Positions 63,715-64,000 of a DNA stretch of 64,000 nucleotides are shown piece by piece. Below the pieces are notes generated by a model, which was not told the DNA's origin, did not search any database, and worked only from the letters and a program-made list of their open reading frames with translations. The stretch spans positions 310,001-374,000 of the forward strand of contig NZ_CP125643.1 of assembly GCF_030053155.1 (NCBI RefSeq), read 5' to 3'. Position 1 is the first letter of the stretch, and each line of letters opens with the position of its first letter. The stretch comes from Rhizobium sp. BT03. Its GTDB lineage: Bacteria; Pseudomonadota; Alphaproteobacteria; Rhizobiales; Rhizobiaceae. A program made the translations under genes and the position numbers.

Positions 63715-64000
63715 TACAAGCGTCTCTGACTCACAAGGCGTGTCATACTCCATCGACCGAGGTACTGGTTGAACGTGACAGTGACGCCAACATTTCTCCT
63801 GGGGAAAAAGTCTGTGTCTTGATAGGCGCGTCAAATCCTGTTGGTCTTTGTTTGGCGCGCTCATTTATAGAAAAAGGCTATCGGGTCGCCGTAGGCGACG
63901 CCAATCCCGCCGACTTCGCCTCCCTGGCTGAAGGCCAGGGAAACAATTTTTTACCGGTCAAAGTCAACCCGAACAGAGACGTTTACGTCAACTCAATGGC
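63711..64000 (+). CDS. Short-chain dehydrogenase/reductase, partial (runs off the window)
   Basis: The frame from GTG 63711 is open to the end of the window. After about 30 residues comes a Rossmann-type nucleotide-binding motif VCVLIGASNPVGLCLARSF followed by GYRVAVGD with an acidic residue at the end of beta-2, typical of NAD-dependent SDR enzymes. The catalytic Tyr-x-x-x-Lys would lie beyond the window. Operator site 6 upstream suggests it belongs to the same regulon as the catabolic cluster at 47-56 kb. The N-terminal 30 residues are unusually long, so the exact start is uncertain. Confidence 0.65.
   Translation, partial: MIQASLTHKACHTPSTEVLVERDSDANISPGEKVCVLIGASNPVGLCLARSFIEKGYRVAVGDANPADFASLAEGQGNNFLPVKVNPNRDVYVNSM

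Noticed and set aside
1..64000. CRISPR arrays, tRNA, rRNA and nod boxes
   Set aside because: Looked for regularly spaced repeats, clover-leaf signatures and the nod-box consensus; none was convincing.

Overview
The window looks like part of a large rhizobial (Rhizobium, probably R. etli/R. phaseoli-like) symbiotic or accessory plasmid. The reasons are a Rhc-type type III secretion system (T3SS) with a split secretin gene (rhcC1), a Tat-exported tyrosinase behind a sigma-54 promoter with a NifA-type upstream site, HWE-family sensor kinases, high GC coding sequence, and a high load of broken insertion sequences, toxin-antitoxin remnants and pseudogenes. No rRNA, tRNA, CRISPR array, replication gene or nod/nif gene was recognised. 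The species assignment is inference.  Layout. 0-8 kb is a decayed accessory region: an intact PAS/HWE histidine kinase (-), a ruined LOV/HWE kinase (+), an ISNCY-type transposase remnant, an exported L,D-transpeptidase-like protein, a DUF1007 periplasmic protein, and an AbiE toxin-antitoxin pair with an intact antitoxin and operator but a deleted toxin.  8-27.8 kb is the T3SS island. Two large HrpK-like paralogues are followed by a tightly overlapping operon (small protein, sctI, J, K, L, N, Q, R, S, T, U) that ends in a clear bidirectional terminator. A converging operon carries a 52-aa needle/pilin candidate, sctD, sctV and a frameshifted HrpW-like pectate lyase. Divergent from the needle candidate are rhcC1 (secretin N-terminal half) and an sctO-like coiled-coil gene, with an XRE regulator at the edge. 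Two oddities bear on function: SctU ends before its NPTH self-cleavage site, and the pore-forming half of the secretin is not in the window.  28-37 kb holds fragments, then an orphan three-gene module on the minus strand (PRTase_2-TRSP, PRTase_1/StiP-like, HAD hydrolase) of the kind linked to Ter stress operons, then an IS3-family element and a broken IS256-type transposase. 37-44.6 kb has the tyrosinase, a small secreted protein, a Tat-exported M28-like protein and a frameshifted DUF3141 hydrolase. 44.8-45.7 kb is a HipBA remnant with its operator.  46.2-56.3 kb is a coherent catabolic cluster: a GntR/FCD repressor, a beta-hydroxyacid dehydrogenase, a carboxymuconolactone-decarboxylase-like protein, a small SCP2-like protein, an alpha/beta hydrolase, a sugar-type ABC importer (binding protein, double ATPase, two permeases) and an aldehyde dehydrogenase. 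A repeated 18-bp element containing TTGACAGATTGTCTGA lies upstream of the regulator, the dehydrogenase and the decarboxylase, and again at 62.8 and 63.6 kb next to a short-chain dehydrogenase that runs off the end. It is proposed as the operator of the GntR protein. 56.5-62.5 kb contains a group II intron fragment inside an IS630 remnant, a chemoreceptor, a dead cheW and an AraC regulator.
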